Shown here: piece after piece, positions 50,390-56,531 of the stretch
How the letters are laid out: the number at the start of each line of letters is the position of its first letter
How positions within the stretch are numbered: position 1 is the first letter of the stretch
Assembly: GCA_020199905.1 (NCBI GenBank)
Contig: JAIVJS010000020.1
Coordinates: 1 to 56,531, forward strand
Reading direction: 5' to 3'
Origin: Acidobacteriota bacterium
GTDB taxonomy: Bacteria > Acidobacteriota > Thermoanaerobaculia > UBA5066 > Gp7-AA6
Length of the DNA stretch: 56,531 nt
Translations under genes and position numbers: made by a program
Notes under the pieces: model-generated
What the model was told of the DNA's origin: nothing
Database searches by the model: none
The model's input: only the letters and a program-made list of their open reading frames with translations

Positions 50390-50904
50390 ACCTCCGCGCG
50401 GACCGACGGCGCGAGAGGGAACTCGTAGGAGGCGACTCGCACGCGCGAGTCTTCGCGGAAAACGCCTTTCAGGTATTCGACTGCCAGGCGATGGAGATCG
50501 ACACGATCGTCTGCTGCAACGTCCTGGAGCACATCGAGCAGGACCAGGCCACGCTCGCGGACATGCATGCCCTGTTGAGGCCCGGCGGACGCCTGGCTCT
50601 CCTGGTCCCCGCGCTGCAGAAGATCTATGGAACGCTCGACGAGCACCTGCTCCATTTCCGCCGGTACGAGAAGGCCGACCTGGAGACGAAGCTGACGAAC
50701 GCGGGGTTTTCGATCGAGGACTGCCGTTTCGTCAACCGTCCCGGCGTCTTCGGGTGGTGGTTGAACGGGCGGGTCCTGAAGCGCAAGGTCCTCCCGCGCG
50801 GGCAGCTTCGCGCGTTTTCGCTGATCCTGCCTCTCCTCCGGAGGGAAGAAAAGTCGCCCCCCGCCTACGGCCTGTCGCTGCTCGCGATCGCGCGGAGGGA
50901 GTGA
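50389..50904 (+). pseudogene. SAM-dependent methyltransferase remnant with inverted internal segment
   Basis: From 50485 the plus strand encodes [40 protein letters not shown] and HFRRY to the stop at 50904, the C-terminal part of a class I methyltransferase (motif II/III region). Between the inverted-repeat arms, 50389-50484 makes no sense on the plus strand but its reverse complement reads, in frame and without stops, AVEYLKGVFREDSRVRVASY then [12 protein letters not shown], the missing preceding part. The N-terminus with SAM motif I is absent. It follows a DPM-like gene, its usual neighbour. Confidence 0.7.
50485..50511. repeat. right arm of 27-bp perfect inverted repeat
   Basis: Native methyltransferase codons QAMEIDTIV; exact inverse of 50362-50388. 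Confidence 0.9.
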
Positions 50905-50922
50905 GGAAAGAGTTCTCCATCG

Positions 50923-50943
50923 TCAGTATTCAGTTTTCAGTTT
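50923..50943. repeat. three TCAGTTT-class heptamers
   Basis: TCAGTAT, TCAGTTT, TCAGTTT. They form the last codons and stop of the minus-strand GT-C gene. Confidence 0.8.
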
Positions 50944-52387
50944 CGGTCTTCACGAAGAGGATCAGGGAGGCTTCGGGCAGCCGGGTGACGACGCGCGCGG
51001 TGCCGTGCGCCGCGAGCATCCGTGCCAGAGCGGGACTCTCCTGGTACGGGTGGAGCAGCAGGTAGGTGCGCCGTCCGGGTGAGGAGGCGAGCAAGGAGCG
51101 CTCCAGAGCCGCCACGTCGGCGTCGGCCGGCGCGCGCGGCACGAACCAGCCGGGGTGGAGCGCGATCTCCGCGGGATACGCCTCGACGGCGCTCGGAAGA
51201 CGGCCGCGGTCGGCGGCCAGCCGCGCCGGGAGATAGAAGCCGGCACCCGCCACGAGGGCGTCGCCCGGCGCGATCTTCGATGCGACCGCGGCGACCGTCT
51301 CACCGGGGAGGGAGCGGGGAAGAGGGGACGCGAGGACCAGCGCGGCGGAGACGGCGCCGACGGCGATGATCGCCCGCGCGCACGCGCGCGCCGCGCGTCC
51401 GGAGCCCGCCGCCGCGGCGACTCCCCACAGCCAGACGCCGAGCACCGCCATCTCCGTGCGCCCCGCGAACGCAGCGGGTCGGAACAAAGAGAGAACAGTG
51501 ACCGCCCCGAGCGTCAGGAGCGCGACCGCCGCCGCCGCGCGTGCATCAGGATCAGCCGAGCGGAGCGTGAAGAACGTCGCGGCCACCGCGACCACGGCCC
51601 CGGCAGCCACGAGCGCGGCGGGGAGCGCGACCCCGAAATTGGGCGGAAGCCGGCCCGAGCCGCCGAGCGCGGACAGAAACTTTGAGGCCGAGAGAAGGGC
51701 GGGCTCGCGGATCCACGCGGTGGCCGCACGCGGCTGCGCCAGCAGCACGGGGATCCACGGCGAAAAGAGGACGCCGGCGGCGGAGAGGGCGGCGGCGGAG
51801 CGCCAGCGCCGGCGCGCGACCGCGGCGGCAAACACCGCTCCGAGAAAGAGAATCGCGAGAGAGTGCGTCCAGAGCGCGGCCGCGGCGGCGGCGCCTCCGA
51901 GCGCGACCCGCGCGGGCGTCTGCGCGCCTCGCAGCAGGAGCAGGAAAACGAAGAGGTGGAGCAGAGCGAGCAGCGCGTAGGCGCGGGCCTCGGCGCCATA
52001 GAGAAGGAAGAGCGGCGCGGCGGCGCAGAGAATCGCGAAGGTCCGGCGGGACGGGCCTCGAGGGAAGGAGAACGCGCAGGCCCCGAGGAGGAGCGCCGCG
52101 ATCCAGGACGGAAGCCGGGCGGCGGTGTCGGGCCACGCGAAAGCTTCGGCCAGCCGCACGACCGGTTTTTCGAGAAGGTAGAAGAGCGGCGGCCCGGAGT
52201 CGCGGCGCAGAACGTCGAGAAGCTCGCGCAGGGAGAGCCGCGAAGCCCACACCGTGAACAGCTCGTCGTGCCAGAGCGGCCGCGCGAGGAGGAGCCAGAA
52301 CCGGGCGGCGGCCGCCGCTCCCGCGATCGCGAGGACGAGGATCGCCGCGCCCGGAGACCTCGGTTCGTTTGGTCTTTCCTCGTCGAT
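50930..52387 (-). CDS. GT-C fold membrane glycosyltransferase, apparently AUC-initiated
   Basis: About 485 residues if begun at ATC 52385-52387; no ATG, GTG or TTG occurs in frame before GTG 52252. Starting at that GTG would lose TM1 (AAILVLAIAGAAAARFWLLLA, split) and LWHDELFTVW, which carries the first-loop Asp41-Glu42 of GT-C enzymes. An in-frame TAG precedes the ATC by one codon. TAGCAT lies 5 nt before the ATC. The C-terminal ETEN is repeat-encoded. Start-codon mutation or sequencing error are alternatives to true AUC use. Confidence 0.7.
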   Translation of the reverse strand: MDEERPNEPRSPGAAILVLAIAGAAAAARFWLLLARPLWHDELFTVWASRLSLRELLDVLRRDSGPPLFYLLEKPVVRLAEAFAWPDTAARLPSWIAALLLGACAFSFPRGPSRRTFAILCAAAPLFLLYGAEARAYALLALLHLFVFLLLLRGAQTPARVALGGAAAAAALWTHSLAILFLGAVFAAAVARRRWRSAAALSAAGVLFSPWIPVLLAQPRAATAWIREPALLSASKFLSALGGSGRLPPNFGVALPAALVAAGAVVAVAATFFTLRSADPDARAAAAVALLTLGAVTVLSLFRPAAFAGRTEMAVLGVWLWGVAAAAGSGRAARACARAIIAVGAVSAALVLASPLPRSLPGETVAAVASKIAPGDALVAGAGFYLPARLAADRGRLPSAVEAYPAEIALHPGWFVPRAPADADVAALERSLLASSPGRRTYLLLHPYQESPALARMLAAHGTARVVTRLPEASLILFVKTETEN

Positions 52388-52391
52388 CCTC

Positions 52392-52398
52392 TATGCTA
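52392..52398. promoter_or_regulatory. overlapping divergent -10 boxes (TATGCTA)
   Basis: TATGCT (52392-52397) reads toward GTG 52409 with an 11-nt spacer and has TTGGTC 17 nt upstream. On the other strand TAGCAT (52393-52398) reads toward the ATC at 52387 with a 5-nt spacer. Five base pairs are shared, so the two promoters should exclude each other. Confidence 0.5.
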
Positions 52399-52408
52399 AC
52401 TCCATCAC

Positions 52409-54748
52409 GTGAGATCGGAAGAATTGGATCCGCCGCGGGCGGCGCCGCCCTTCGTGCGCGCGCTTCCGATCATCGGGTTCGCGCTCCTTCTTCTCGCGGT
52501 TTACGCGGATCCGCTCCTTCAGCACCGGAACTTCACGGGCCGCGACATGCCCGGGTACCACCTTCCGGTGGAGCACGCGATCCACGACGCCTGGTCGCGG
52601 GGCCGGGTCCCTGTCTGGTTTTCGGACATTTCGGGCGGGCGTCCCCTGCTGGGCAATCCCAACGCGGGGGCGCTGTACCCGGTGCGGCCCCTTCTCTCCG
52701 TGCTTCCGTTTCCTGTGGCGATGCGGATCTACCCGGTGCTGCATCACCTGATTGCCGCGGCGGGCATCATCCTTCTCCTGCAGGGACTCGGCCTCTCCGC
52801 CGCCGCCGCGTGGATCGGCGCCGTCACCTATTCGCTTTCGGGGGTGATGGTGTCGGAGGTCATCTTCACCAACATCCAGCCCGGCATGGCGATCCTCCCG
52901 TGGTTTCTCTGGACGCTCCATCGCCGCTGCGGGTGGGCGGGACGCGTCCTCGGTCTCTCCCTTCTCTTCGGGCTCGCCTTCTCCATTGGCGACGTCTTCA
53001 GCTCGGTGCTCGTCCTCCTGTGCTGCGCGCTGTGGCTCGTGTTCGAGACGGAGGTGCCGCGGCAGAAGGCGGGTCTCGCCGCGGTCGCCGGGGGTCTCGT
53101 TCTCGGCGCGCTTCTCGCGGCTCCGCAGATCCTCGCGGCGGCCCTCTGGATTCCGTTCACGAACCGGAGCGTCCTCGGCATGAAGCTCGGTGAGGTGTTT
53201 CTCTATTCGATCTCGCCTTTCCGCCTCCTGGAGCTCGTCGTGCCGTTTCCGTTCGGCAACACGTGGGACATGGACCCCAGCTACGTCTGGGGATGGCCGG
53301 TGTTCCGCAACAAGCAGATCGGATTCTTCGCCAGCCTCTATCCCGGCGCTCTCGCTCTCGTTGCCCTCGTGCGCCTGCGCCGATCCCGGAGACCCGGCGT
53401 GCGCTTCGCCAGGGCGCTGTTTCTGGTGACCCTCGCGATCGCGGTTCCCCCGAGCCTCTGGCCGATGGCGTGGAACCAGATCGGCTCCCCGCTGCCGCTG
53501 CGGTATCCGGAGAAGTTCGCGGTCGGGCTCGTGCTGTCGCTCGCCGTGCTGGGGGCCGCGGCGTTCGACGAGTACCGCGTCGGCGCGCGCGCGGAGCGCT
53601 GGATCCTCGCGGTAGGGGGCGCGGTCGCCCTGGCCGCGGGCGCGGCGGCTGTCTTCCCCGGGGCCACGGGCCGGCTGGCAGCGGCGGCGGTGGGCGCGGA
53701 GAGCCGCTTCGCGCCGGTGGCGGGAGCGCATCTGCCGACGGCGCTCGCCGAGGGCGGCCTGCTCTGGATGGCGACCCTCGTGGCACTGGAAGCCGCGCGG
53801 CGGCGTCCGGCGGGGCTCGCGGTGGCGCTTCTTCTTCTGACCGCCGTTCCGATTCTCGCCAGCCGCCGCATCGCGCTGACCACGCGGCAGGAGGAGATTC
53901 TCGCGCCGACCGCGTTCGACCGCTGGCTTTCGAAGCGCGATCCCGGCCGGCTCTACGCGACGCTCGGTGAGTCGTCGTACCAGAAGCCTTCCGCCATCGA
54001 GAGCAACCAGGTGTCCGCCGATCCCTACCAGCTCGGGTTCACACGCCGCAGCTGGGATCAGTACGCGCACGCCCTCTGGGGGCGCGGGACGATCTTCAAC
54101 TACGATTTCGACGGCGGGGACCTTTCCCGGCTGGAGACGCTGCGCAAGACGGCGGCGATCGCCGCGAGCTACAAGGACTCGTCGAATTTCTGGGGAGGCC
54201 TCGGCCTGCGCTGGGGCATTCGCTATCGCGATCAGGAGGCTTTCTCGGGCTACCGCCCCGCGGGCGGGGACGCCCTCCAGCTGTGGGACGAGCACGAGCG
54301 GCCCTTTCCGGCGATCCGCCTGGCCCGCGGCTGGTTCGAGGCCGCGGACGGAGTGTCGGCGCTTGCGCTCCTCGGGCAGCTCGGGCCCGGGGAGATCGTC
54401 GTCGAGTCCGGGCGAAAGGCGCGGGGAACCGCAGGAGAAGGATCGATCCGGATCCTGGAGCACAGCCCGGAACGGATGACGCTCGAGGCTCAGTCTCCGG
54501 CGCCCGCATGGCTCTTCGTCGTCCGCGGGTTCTTTCCGTTTCGGGAGGTGACGATCGACGGGCGTCCCGCGGACGTCTTTCCGGCCGACGTGGCGTTTTC
54601 CGCCGTCGCCGTGCCGGCCGGGTCGCATCGCATCGACTGGCGCGAGCGCGTTCCGGGCGGCCGTCTGTCGCGCTGGGGTCCCGCACTCTCCCTCGCCGGG
54701 ATCGCGGGCCTGTTCGCCGCGTCGGCCAGACGGAAGGCGGCGGCGTGA
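52409..54748 (+). CDS. YfhO-like multispanning membrane protein (GT-C type), copy 2
   Basis: 779 residues from GTG. TM1 is followed by RNFTGRDMPGYHLPVEHAI, GGRPLLGNPNAGALYPVRPL and QLGxIG-like helices, the same layout as the gene at 41085. The C-terminal domain (about 590-745; FFPFREVTIDGRPADVFPADV in part) is a periplasmic beta sandwich, then a last TM and RRKAAA. A glycosylation function via a polyprenyl sugar donor is inferred from YfhO. It overlaps the peptidase gene by GTGA. Confidence 0.77.
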   Translation: MRSEELDPPRAAPPFVRALPIIGFALLLLAVYADPLLQHRNFTGRDMPGYHLPVEHAIHDAWSRGRVPVWFSDISGGRPLLGNPNAGALYPVRPLLSVLPFPVAMRIYPVLHHLIAAAGIILLLQGLGLSAAAAWIGAVTYSLSGVMVSEVIFTNIQPGMAILPWFLWTLHRRCGWAGRVLGLSLLFGLAFSIGDVFSSVLVLLCCALWLVFETEVPRQKAGLAAVAGGLVLGALLAAPQILAAALWIPFTNRSVLGMKLGEVFLYSISPFRLLELVVPFPFGNTWDMDPSYVWGWPVFRNKQIGFFASLYPGALALVALVRLRRSRRPGVRFARALFLVTLAIAVPPSLWPMAWNQIGSPLPLRYPEKFAVGLVLSLAVLGAAAFDEYRVGARAERWILAVGGAVALAAGAAAVFPGATGRLAAAAVGAESRFAPVAGAHLPTALAEGGLLWMATLVALEAARRRPAGLAVALLLLTAVPILASRRIALTTRQEEILAPTAFDRWLSKRDPGRLYATLGESSYQKPSAIESNQVSADPYQLGFTRRSWDQYAHALWGRGTIFNYDFDGGDLSRLETLRKTAAIAASYKDSSNFWGGLGLRWGIRYRDQEAFSGYRPAGGDALQLWDEHERPFPAIRLARGWFEAADGVSALALLGQLGPGEIVVESGRKARGTAGEGSIRILEHSPERMTLEAQSPAPAWLFVVRGFFPFREVTIDGRPADVFPADVAFSAVAVPAGSHRIDWRERVPGGRLSRWGPALSLAGIAGLFAASARRKAAA

Positions 54749-56181
54749 CACGCCGGCGGTTATCCACGCTCCTTCTGCTTCTGCTTCTGACCGCCCTCGG
54801 TCTCTCCGGCTGCCGGAAGGGCCCCCCTCCCGCGATGACACCCGCCGTCGAGGCGGATTTGAAGCGCAAGGCCGAGGACTGGCTCCGCGAGGAACCGGTT
54901 CGGCTCCTGCGCGACTACGTCCGGATCGAGACGACGGACGCCAAGGGCGAGGCGGAGGGCGTCGAGTTCCTCCGCCGATTCTTCGAGTGCGACGGGATTC
55001 CGACGGAGATCGTCTGTCCGTCGCCCGGCCGCTGCAACATCCTGGCGCGCCTGGCGGGCAGGAGCCGCGAAGGAGCGCTTCTTCTCGTCAACCACGTCGA
55101 CGTCGCGGACGCCTATCCGACGATCTGGAAGGACGCGCTCCCCTTCGAAGGGAAGATCCGGCAGGGCTTCCTCTACGGCCGCGGCACGTTCGACATGAAG
55201 GCTCTCGGCCTCGCCCAGGCTCTCGCGATGCGCCGGTTGAAGCGCAACGGGATCGTTCCCGAGTCCGACATCCTCTTTCTCGGCGAAGCCGACGAGGAGG
55301 GCGGGCAGAAGTGGGGGAGCCGGTGGCTGCTCGAGAACCGCCCGGAGTGGTTTGCCGGCGTCGCGGCGGCGTTGAACGAGGGTGGCACGAACGAGATGAT
55401 CCTCCGCGACGTCCGGTACTGGGGGCTCGAGACCGTCCAGGCGGGATACGGCCTCCTCCAGTTCCAGGCGGCCGGGCCCGAGCCGCTCCAGCAGCTCGCC
55501 AGAACGTGGGCGAAGGCGCCGGGGGAGCCGGTGGCCCCGCACGCTCACGTGGTGGAGGCGTTCCAGATCCTCGCGAACCACCTGTCGCACCCCTACACGG
55601 ATCCGCTGCGCCATCTGGACCGGGTGCGTCGTGACCCGAAGGAGCTCGCGATTCTTCCGGATCGGTACGGGAGCTTTCTCGAGTCCCGCGTTCACTGGTC
55701 GGACATCTATCCCTATCCCCCCTCCTCGACGTCGACGGTCCGCGGCTACGTCGTGGTCTCGACGCCTCCCGGCGTCTCCCCGGACCCGTTTCTCGATTCG
55801 ATTCGAAAAGACGCGCGGGGCCGCGGCGTCGAGATCATCACGGACTTCTCGAGCGGGGCGACGGCGGCGAGCCCCTACCCGACCCCCTTCACCCGGCTTC
55901 TCGGCCAGGTGACCGCCGACCGCTACCCCGGCATCCCCTTCGGTCCGATGCCCATGTTCGGCGGGGTGACGACGTCCAACCACTTCCGGCGGGCCGGCAT
56001 CGCGGCTTACGGGTACTCGCCGATCCCGATGAACATCACCGACATGGCCCGCCGCCACGGCAACGACGAACGCATCTACCTGCGCGATTACCTGAACGGC
56101 GTTCTGCTCTTCGGGGAGGTCCTGGAGGAGTTCGCGGCGACGCCCCGCGAAAAATTGTCACCGCCGGGACGGCGTTCCTGA
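54745..56181 (+). CDS. M20-family metallopeptidase, lipoprotein
   Basis: 478 residues from GTG 54745. A lipoprotein signal (LLLLLLLTALGLSGC) places it on the outer or inner membrane. Catalytic motifs: LLLVNHVDVAD (metal His, Asp), GRGTFDMKA (bridging Asp), EADEEGGQKWG (general base and metal Glu) and a C-terminal TTSNHFRRAGI with the last His. It resembles carboxypeptidase/dipeptidase M20 members. All key residues are present, unlike the M28 gene. The overlap with the YfhO-like gene suggests co-expression rather than shared function. Confidence 0.88.
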   Translation: MTRRRLSTLLLLLLLTALGLSGCRKGPPPAMTPAVEADLKRKAEDWLREEPVRLLRDYVRIETTDAKGEAEGVEFLRRFFECDGIPTEIVCPSPGRCNILARLAGRSREGALLLVNHVDVADAYPTIWKDALPFEGKIRQGFLYGRGTFDMKALGLAQALAMRRLKRNGIVPESDILFLGEADEEGGQKWGSRWLLENRPEWFAGVAAALNEGGTNEMILRDVRYWGLETVQAGYGLLQFQAAGPEPLQQLARTWAKAPGEPVAPHAHVVEAFQILANHLSHPYTDPLRHLDRVRRDPKELAILPDRYGSFLESRVHWSDIYPYPPSSTSTVRGYVVVSTPPGVSPDPFLDSIRKDARGRGVEIITDFSSGATAASPYPTPFTRLLGQVTADRYPGIPFGPMPMFGGVTTSNHFRRAGIAAYGYSPIPMNITDMARRHGNDERIYLRDYLNGVLLFGEVLEEFAATPREKLSPPGRRS

Positions 56182-56255
56182 CAGTTTGGGGCGTGTCTCC
56201 CTCCACACAGCTCTCTTAAATCCCTGCAAGGAAAGCACTTAGTCGGCTCACCGGA

Positions 56256-56270
56256 TGGCCCCGCCCTTGC
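56256..56270 (+). promoter_or_regulatory. sigma-54 (-24/-12) promoter of the pilin gene
   Basis: TGGCCCCGCCCTTGC: GG and GC are exactly 10 nt apart, matching the RpoN consensus TGGCAC-N5-TTGC. Transcription would start about 12 nt later, giving a leader of roughly 35 nt before ATG 56316. pilA genes in many bacteria use RpoN with PilR. Confidence 0.7.
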
Positions 56271-56315
56271 TCTTCTCAACGTCAAAGCAACAGGTCTGAA
56301 AAATAAGGAGCACTC

Positions 56316-56531
56316 ATGAAGAAGCGGGAGTCTGGTTTTACCCTGATCGAGCTGCTGATCGTCATCGCGATCATCGGCATCCTGGCGGCGATTGCGATTC
56401 CGAATCTGTTGAATGCGGTGCAGCGTGGCAAGCAGAAGCGGACGATGTCCGACATGCGCGCCCTGGCGACGGCGATCGAGGCGTACGCGGTGGACAACAA
56501 CGTGTATCCCGATGCGGCCTGCGCCGGCGGT
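56316..56531 (+). CDS. type IV pilin / GspG-like pseudopilin, 5' part (runs off window)
   Basis: 72 residues visible. A class III leader MKKRESG is followed by FTLIELLIVIAIIGILAAIA, with cleavage expected at Gly7-Phe8 and Glu at +5 of the mature protein. NLLNAVQRGKQKRTMSDMRALATAIEAY and DNNVYP (key TAIEAY..DNNVYP) resemble major pseudopilins GspG as well as PilA. aaggag 6 nt before the ATG is a true Shine-Dalgarno. Codon use (gcg att ccg aat) is ordinary. A sigma-54 promoter upstream favours the pilin reading. Confidence 0.88.
   Translation, partial: MKKRESGFTLIELLIVIAIIGILAAIAIPNLLNAVQRGKQKRTMSDMRALATAIEAYAVDNNVYPDAACAGG

Noticed and set aside
1-56531. tRNA, rRNA or riboswitch genes
   Set aside because: I looked for T-arm GGTTCGA-type motifs and conserved riboswitch cores and saw none convincing; a covariance-model search would be decisive.

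Overview
The window is GC-rich, gene-dense bacterial DNA with no rRNA, tRNA, integrase, transposase or CRISPR array that I could see. Gene content (fused actinobacterial-type 2-oxoglutarate dehydrogenase, CADD-like protein, S9/M28/M20 secreted peptidases, YfhO-like and STT3-like membrane proteins, a split Arn pathway, a sigma-54-type pilin promoter) together with high GC points to a diderm such as an Acidobacteriota member (Thermoanaerobaculia-like). That assignment is inference, not proof.

Layout. 1-12 kb is housekeeping metabolism: MBL hydrolase end, enoyl-CoA hydratase-like protein, D-amino-acid aminotransferase, QueF, DedA, DinB-like and TerB-like proteins, a 3'-truncated M28 peptidase, the Kgd-type enzyme and a dienoyl-CoA-reductase-type SDR. 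11.4-25.6 kb carries an intradiol dioxygenase-like protein, S9 peptidase, aldehyde dehydrogenase, an internally deleted enoyl-CoA hydratase, MgtE, MoaE/MoaD, a tetR / small Cys protein / ispH chain, FabG-like SDR, CADD-like protein, HAD hydrolase and an APC permease. 25.6-30 kb is a lipocalin / FtsX-type permease / ATPase trio on the minus strand. Divergent from it, 30-38 kb is an envelope-glycan block: Wzm-Wzt exporter, PAP2 phosphatase and a full set of ArnB, ArnC, ArnA (split into two genes) and ArnD homologues. 39-54.7 kb holds two YfhO-like proteins, several GT-C membrane proteins including an STT3/AglB-like one, and two polyprenol-phosphate glycosyltransferases. The right edge has an M20 lipoprotein peptidase and the start of a type IV pilin/pseudopilin gene behind a -24/-12 promoter.

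Two window-wide patterns stand out. (1) About twenty genes have a TANNNT box 5-11 nt before the start codon and mostly no Shine-Dalgarno, which suggests pervasive leaderless transcription. (2) Most spacers contain degenerate tandem repeats kept in a strict 7-nt phase, in several unit classes (NNNCTGA/TCAGNNN, GNNAGCT, GGGAAWC, ACGCTCA, NNTTGAG, GAAGGGC). They resemble the short tandemly repeated repetitive sequences known from heterocystous cyanobacteria. A separate roughly 60-bp dispersed element occurs three times.

Several genes carry clean structural lesions: the M28 3' truncation, an in-frame hole in an enoyl-CoA hydratase, a tail-to-tail fusion of an SDR with a beta-lactamase-like gene, and a glycosyltransferase/methyltransferase junction in which a 96-bp piece of methyltransferase lies inverted between 27-bp perfect inverted repeats. 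These could be real rearrangements or assembly artefacts; read-level data would decide.
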